Assembly: GCF_000721935.1 (NCBI RefSeq)
Contig: NZ_KL585401.1
Span: 115,217 to 125,879 of the forward strand
Origin: Streptomyces sp. NRRL WC-3549
Lineage (GTDB): Bacteria; Actinomycetota; Actinomycetes; Streptomycetales; Streptomycetaceae
Direction: 5' to 3'
DNA length: 10,663 nt
Shown here: piece by piece, positions 6,169 to 10,663 of the stretch
Position numbering within the stretch: position 1 is the first letter of the stretch
How the letters are laid out: each line of letters starts with the position of its first letter
The notes under the pieces: generated by a model
The model's input: only the letters and a program-made list of their open reading frames with translations
Databases searched by the model: none
What the model was told of the DNA's origin: nothing
Translations under genes and position numbers: made by a program

Positions 6169-7563
6169 GTGAAGAGCGCCGTGGAGACCCTGAACCCGAC
6201 TCGGGTTCGGCTCAGCATCGAGGTGCCCTTCGAGGAGCTCAAGGACAGCCTCGACGCGGCGTACAAGAAGATCAACCAGCAGGTCACGGTGAAGGGCTTC
6301 CGTAAGGGCAAGATCCCCGCCCGGGTCATCGACCAGCGGTTCGGCCGTGGTGCTGTGCTGGAGGAGGCCGTCAACGACGCCCTCCCGAAGTTCTACACCG
6401 AGGCGGTCAACGAGGGTGAGCTCAACGTCCTGGGCCAGCCCGAGGTCGACATCACGGAGCTGAAGGACGGCGAGCTGCTGGCCTTCACCGCCGAGGTGGA
6501 CGTCCGCCCCGAGATCGAGATCCCGGACTACTCCGGCATCGAGGTCACCGTGGACGCCCTCGAGGTCAGCGACGAGGACGTCGACAAGGCCGTGGAGCAG
6601 CTCCGTGAGCGCTTCGCCTCCACCAACCCGGTCGAGCGCGCCGCCGCCGACGGCGACGTCGTGACGATCGACCTGGAGGCCAAGGTCGACGGTGAGGTCC
6701 TGGAGGACGGCGTGGCCGCCGGTGTCTCGTACACCATCGGTTCCGGCGAGCTCCTCGACGGCATCGACGAGGCCGTGACCGGCCTGGAGGCCGGTGGCGA
6801 GGCCACCTTCACCTCCGAGCTGAAGGGCGGCTCCGCCGAGGGCAAGCAGGCCGAGGTCACCGTCAAGGTCACCGCCGTCGCCTCCCGCGAACTGCCCGAG
6901 CTGGACGACGACTTCGCGCAGATGGCGAGCGAGTTCGACACGCTGGCCGAGCTCCGCGAGGACAGCCGCAAGCGCCTTGAGAACACCAAGCAGTACGACC
7001 AGGCCACCCAGGCCCAGGAGCGCGTCCTGGACGAGCTGCTGAAGCTGGCCGAGGTCCCGATCCCCGAGAAGCTCCTCGCGGACGAGGTCCAGACCCGCAA
7101 GCACAACCTGGAGCACCACCAGCTCGGCCAGATGGGCCTGACCCTCGACAAGTACCTGGAGATCCAGGGCAAGACGCTCGAGGAGTTCGAGGCCGAGACG
7201 TCCGAGCAGGCCGTCAAGGGCATCAAGACCCAGTTCATCCTGGACGAGCTCGTCAACAAGGAGAAGCTGAACGTCAACCAGGAGGAGCTCACCGAGCACC
7301 TCATGCGGCGTGCGGCCTCCTCCGGCATGAGCCCCGACCAGTTCGCCCAGGCCGTCGTCGAAGGCGGCCAGGTGCCGATGCTCGTGGGTGAGGTCGCCCG
7401 CGGCAAGGCGCTCGCCGTCGTCGTCGAGGCCGCCAAGGTCGTCGACACCAACGGCGAGGTCGTCGACCTCGAGGACGAGGAGGACGAGGCCACCGAGGCG
7501 GCGTCCGACGAGGCGTCCACCGAGAACGCCGACGAGAAGGCCGACGAGAAGAACGAGGCCTGA
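6169..7563 (+). CDS. tig: trigger factor, ribosome-associated chaperone and peptidyl-prolyl isomerase
   Basis: 464 residues. It binds the ribosome exit tunnel and shields nascent chains in the cytoplasm. The N-terminal ribosome-binding domain (about 1-115) carries the signature GFRKGKIP at 43-50. An FKBP-like PPIase domain lies at about 155-240 ([15 protein letters not shown] through EATFTSEL), and the helical C-terminal chaperone arms follow to about 430. The last 35 residues are a strongly acidic Glu/Asp/Ala/Thr tail that should be disordered. The GTG at 6169 has AAGGAG at 6155-6160, 8 bases away, and the protein then begins as Streptomyces trigger factors do ([14 protein letters not shown]). 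The frame stays open far upstream through tRNA-Pro, but that extension is not coding. It is followed by hairpins and then by clpP1. Confidence 0.97.
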   Translation: MKSAVETLNPTRVRLSIEVPFEELKDSLDAAYKKINQQVTVKGFRKGKIPARVIDQRFGRGAVLEEAVNDALPKFYTEAVNEGELNVLGQPEVDITELKDGELLAFTAEVDVRPEIEIPDYSGIEVTVDALEVSDEDVDKAVEQLRERFASTNPVERAAADGDVVTIDLEAKVDGEVLEDGVAAGVSYTIGSGELLDGIDEAVTGLEAGGEATFTSELKGGSAEGKQAEVTVKVTAVASRELPELDDDFAQMASEFDTLAELREDSRKRLENTKQYDQATQAQERVLDELLKLAEVPIPEKLLADEVQTRKHNLEHHQLGQMGLTLDKYLEIQGKTLEEFEAETSEQAVKGIKTQFILDELVNKEKLNVNQEELTEHLMRRAASSGMSPDQFAQAVVEGGQVPMLVGEVARGKALAVVVEAAKVVDTNGEVVDLEDEEDEATEAASDEASTENADEKADEKNEA

Positions 7564-7604
7564 GGCACGTCCTGACCGGCACGCCCGGTCGGAAGCCGAA
7601 CCGC

Positions 7605-7648
7605 GCCCCGGACGCACCACGTCCGGGGCCCGCCGTCGTACGGGCCCC
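7605..7648 (+). terminator. overlapping hairpins downstream of tig
   Basis: Hairpin A: GCCCCGGAC (7605-7613) with GTCCGGGGC (7621-7629), 9-bp perfect stem, 7-base loop. Hairpin B: GGGGCCCG (7625-7632) with CGGGCCCC (7641-7648), 8-bp perfect stem, 8-base loop. The right arm of A and the left arm of B share 7625-7629, so full A and full B cannot form together. Position about 40 bases after the tig stop supports termination before the clpP1 promoter. Confidence 0.7.
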
Positions 7649-7681
7649 AGGCCCCCGGAACCCTTGTGCCCGCTGCTGACC

Positions 7682-7698
7682 TTGCGCTCCCAGCGAAC
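7682..7698 (+). promoter_or_regulatory. ClgR-like operator upstream of clpP1
   Basis: The sequence TTGCGCT-CCC-AGCGAAC contains the palindrome CGCT-N3-AGCG and a perfect right half of the ClgR site (GTTCGCT-N3-AGCGAAC form, as I remember it); the left half matches at 5 of 7. ClgR is the actinobacterial activator of clp genes, including clpP1P2 of Streptomyces lividans, so the location is as expected. A possible -10 (TAGGGT at 7737-7742) would put the site centre near -60, a normal place for an activator. The -35 region is poor, again fitting activator dependence. Confidence 0.7.
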
Positions 7699-7830
7699 AG
7701 TTGGGGAAGCGGGATGGCTCTGTCCCACCTGCGCGTTAGGGTCCATGAAGAGGAAGGGTCGGGTAGTCCCGGCCCACCGGTACGAAGACGCTGAGACGGC
7801 CGGAGCCGTCAGAGACGAGCAGGTGGATAC

Positions 7831-8448
7831 GTGACGAATCTGATGCCCCTCGCCGCCGGAGAGCCGTCCCTCGGTGGCGGACTCGGTGACCAGGTCTACA
7901 GCCGACTGCTGGGCGAGCGCATCATCTTCCTCGGTCAGCAGGTCGACGATGACATCGCCAACAAGATCACCGCGCAGCTTCTGCTCCTTGCCGCCGACCC
8001 GGACAAGGACATCTACCTCTACATCAACAGCCCCGGCGGTTCGGTGACGGCCGGCATGGCGGTCTACGACACCATGCAGTACATCCCGAACGACGTGGTC
8101 ACCATCGGTATGGGCATGGCGGCCTCGATGGGCCAGTTCCTGCTCACCGGCGGTACGACGGGCAAGCGCTACGCGCTCCCCAACACCGACATCCTCATGC
8201 ACCAGGGTTCGGCCGGCATCGGCGGTACCGCCTCGGACATCAAGATCCAGGCCGAGTACCTCCTGCGCACCAAGCGGCGGATGGCGGAGATCACCGCCCA
8301 CCACTCCGGCCAGACCGTGGAGACGATCATCCGTGACGGCGACCGCGACCGGTGGTACACCGCCGAGGAGGCCAAGGACTACGGCCTCATCGACGAGATC
8401 ATCACGTTCGCGTCGGGCATCCCGGGCGGCGGCGGCACCGGCGCCTGA
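7831..8448 (+). CDS. clpP1: ATP-dependent Clp protease proteolytic subunit ClpP1
   Basis: 205 residues, a serine peptidase that assembles with ClpP2 into the barrel of the Clp protease and degrades proteins unfolded by ClpX or ClpC. The triad is S99 (in GMAASMG), H124 (LMHQG) and D173 (in RDGDRDRW), placed by equal spacing to well-studied ClpP. The N-terminal segment [18 protein letters not shown] and the INSPGGS oxyanion-side loop (65-71) are intact, and the C-terminus is Gly-rich ([10 protein letters not shown]). The residue after the HQ of the His motif is Gly instead of the usual Pro. The GTG start matches Streptomyces ClpP1 (MTNLMP), with AGGTGG at 7821-7826 just upstream; ATG 7843 is the alternative. 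It is the first gene of clpP1-clpP2, probably activated by ClgR. Confidence 0.96.
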   Translation: MTNLMPLAAGEPSLGGGLGDQVYSRLLGERIIFLGQQVDDDIANKITAQLLLLAADPDKDIYLYINSPGGSVTAGMAVYDTMQYIPNDVVTIGMGMAASMGQFLLTGGTTGKRYALPNTDILMHQGSAGIGGTASDIKIQAEYLLRTKRRMAEITAHHSGQTVETIIRDGDRDRWYTAEEAKDYGLIDEIITFASGIPGGGGTGA

Positions 8449-8464
8449 TCCGGGCCCACCCGGA
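8449..8464 (+). other. small hairpin directly after the clpP1 stop
   Basis: TCCGGG (8449-8454), loop CCCA, CCCGGA (8459-8464). The 6-bp stem begins at the base after the TGA. It is weak for a terminator and more likely gives 3' end protection or mild attenuation inside the clpP1-clpP2 transcript. Confidence 0.4.
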
Positions 8465-8484
8465 CCGGCACCGCACCGCACCCC

Positions 8485-8505
8485 CTCGTACGCCTCTCGT
8501 ACGCC
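8485..8505. repeat. tandem 11-bp direct repeat in the clpP1-clpP2 spacer
   Basis: CTCGTACGCCT at 8485-8495 is followed directly by CTCGTACGCC at 8496-8505. It lies in the roughly 100-base non-coding gap between the two ClpP genes. It may be a slippage product or a two-copy binding site; I know of no matching regulator. Confidence 0.6.
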
Positions 8506-8550
8506 GAGACCCCAGCCCACACGAACGCCACCAGGATGGTGAACACCCAC

Positions 8551-9219
8551 ATGAACAACCTCTCCGGCGCCTCCGCGAGCGGCCTCTACACCGGCCCGCA
8601 GGTGGACAACCGCTACGTCGTCCCGCGCTTCGTGGAGCGCACCTCGCAGGGTGTGCGTGAGTACGACCCGTACGCGAAGCTCTTCGAGGAGCGCGTGATC
8701 TTCCTCGGGGTCCAGATCGACGACGCCTCGGCCAACGACGTCATGGCGCAGCTGCTGTGCCTGGAGTCGATGGACCCGGACCGCGACATCTCGATCTACA
8801 TCAACAGCCCCGGCGGCTCGTTCACCGCGCTCACCGCGATCTACGACACGATGCAGTTCGTGAAGCCGGACATCCAGACGGTCTGCATGGGCCAGGCCGC
8901 CTCCGCCGCCGCCGTCCTGCTGGCCGCCGGCACCCCGGGCAAGCGCATGGCCCTGCCGCACGCGCGGGTCCTCATCCACCAGCCGTCCTCGCAGACCGGC
9001 CGTGAGCAGCTCTCCGACCTGGAGATCGCGGCCAACGAGATCCTGCGGATGCGGACCCAGCTGGAGGAGATGCTGGCCAAGCACTCCACCACCTCGCTGG
9101 AGAAGATCCGCGAGGACATCGAGCGCGACAAGATCCTCACCGCGGACGACGCACTCGAATACGGTCTGGTCGACCAGATCGTGTCCACCCGCAAGACCAC
9201 CGCAGGCGCTTCCGTCTGA
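8551..9219 (+). CDS. clpP2: ATP-dependent Clp protease proteolytic subunit ClpP2
   Basis: 222 residues, the second peptidase subunit of the actinobacterial ClpP1P2 barrel. The triad is S118 (in [15 protein letters not shown]), H143 (LIHQP) and D193 (in REDIERDK, allowing one extra residue in the loop after H143). The ASAAA surroundings of the serine, in place of ASMGA, are what mycobacterial ClpP2 also has. The N-terminus up to about residue 45 ([20 protein letters not shown]) is a typical propeptide region that is usually trimmed. Starts at ATG 8536, GTG 8539 and ATG 8551 are all in frame. I chose 8551 because [11 protein letters not shown] matches the known Streptomyces N-terminus and AGGATGG lies upstream of it; 8536 would add five residues. 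It follows clpP1 by about 100 bases and is probably co-transcribed. Confidence 0.95.
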   Translation: MNNLSGASASGLYTGPQVDNRYVVPRFVERTSQGVREYDPYAKLFEERVIFLGVQIDDASANDVMAQLLCLESMDPDRDISIYINSPGGSFTALTAIYDTMQFVKPDIQTVCMGQAASAAAVLLAAGTPGKRMALPHARVLIHQPSSQTGREQLSDLEIAANEILRMRTQLEEMLAKHSTTSLEKIREDIERDKILTADDALEYGLVDQIVSTRKTTAGASV

Positions 9220-9230
9220 CGTCGGTCTTT

Positions 9231-9284
9231 CCCCTTGGCACGTTCCGGTAGCACGGCCCCGGCCGTGTGAACCGTGCCAAGGGG
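9231..9284. terminator. large interrupted hairpin between clpP2 and clpX
   Basis: The outer stem is a perfect 12 bp: CCCCTTGGCACG (9231-9242) with CGTGCCAAGGGG (9273-9284). Inside, CACGGCC pairs with GGCCGTG around a two-base centre, and GTTC/GAAC can extend the outer stem with a bulge. The structure starts 11 bases after the clpP2 stop. It should end or weaken clpP1P2 transcription before clpX. Just after it GGGGGGCC occurs twice (9281-9288, 9294-9301). Confidence 0.82.
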
Positions 9285-9375
9285 GGCCCGAACGGGGGGC
9301 CAGGCAAGGTACCGTCGGATAGAGGCACCAGGAGCCGCTGAACCAGGCTGCTCCCAGGCGAAGGGGAAGCACCTC

Positions 9376-10663
<1,288 letters not shown>

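Noticed and set aside
9311..9326. clpX promoter -10 near GGATAG
   Set aside because: One weak hexamer with no -35 partner; a clpX promoter is likely in 9285-9375 but I cannot place it.

Overview
The window is high-GC actinobacterial chromosome, almost certainly Streptomyces. Third codon positions are nearly all G or C, GTG and TTG starts are common, and the right half carries the actinobacterial arrangement tRNA-Pro / tig / clpP1 / clpP2 / clpX with Streptomyces-like proteins. I see no integrase, transposase, insertion sequence, CRISPR array or biosynthetic cluster.

Left part (1-5577), poorly conserved accessory or housekeeping genes in mixed orientation. An Eis-type GNAT acetyltransferase (minus, cut by the left edge) is divergent from a membrane-anchored SpoIIE/PP2C-type phosphatase (plus, 630-1793). 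The phosphatase converges on a CPA2 cation/proton antiporter (minus, 1942-3171), with a hairpin terminator pair between them. A roughly 500-base stretch (3172-3677) follows that has no intact gene but carries plus-strand, frame-shifted coding-like sequence, probably a decayed gene. Next come a membrane acyltransferase of the acyltransferase-3/COG3594 type (minus, 3678-4847), a 520-base leader region whose proximal part is unusually AT-rich, and a 64-residue two-helix membrane protein (plus, 5383-5577).

Centre (5578-6168). A perfect 18-bp hairpin terminator is followed by two divergent tRNA genes, tRNA-Gly(TCC) on minus and tRNA-Pro(TGG) on plus, both with an encoded CCA end.

Right part (6169-10663), protein quality control. 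tig encodes trigger factor, the ribosome-bound chaperone. clpP1 and clpP2 encode two different ClpP peptidase subunits, both with complete Ser-His-Asp triads. clpX (only its extreme 3' end may be missing) encodes the AAA+ unfoldase that feeds the ClpP chamber. A ClgR-like palindrome lies upstream of clpP1, and a large hairpin lies between clpP2 and clpX, suggesting that clpP1P2 is stress-induced while clpX is at least partly uncoupled. Together the genes cover folding at the ribosome exit and regulated proteolysis.

No clearly new biological system is visible. The points most worth checking are the ClgR-like operator, the clpP2-clpX hairpin, the His-Gln-Gly active-site variation in ClpP1, the decayed gene, and the AT-rich leader of the acyltransferase gene.
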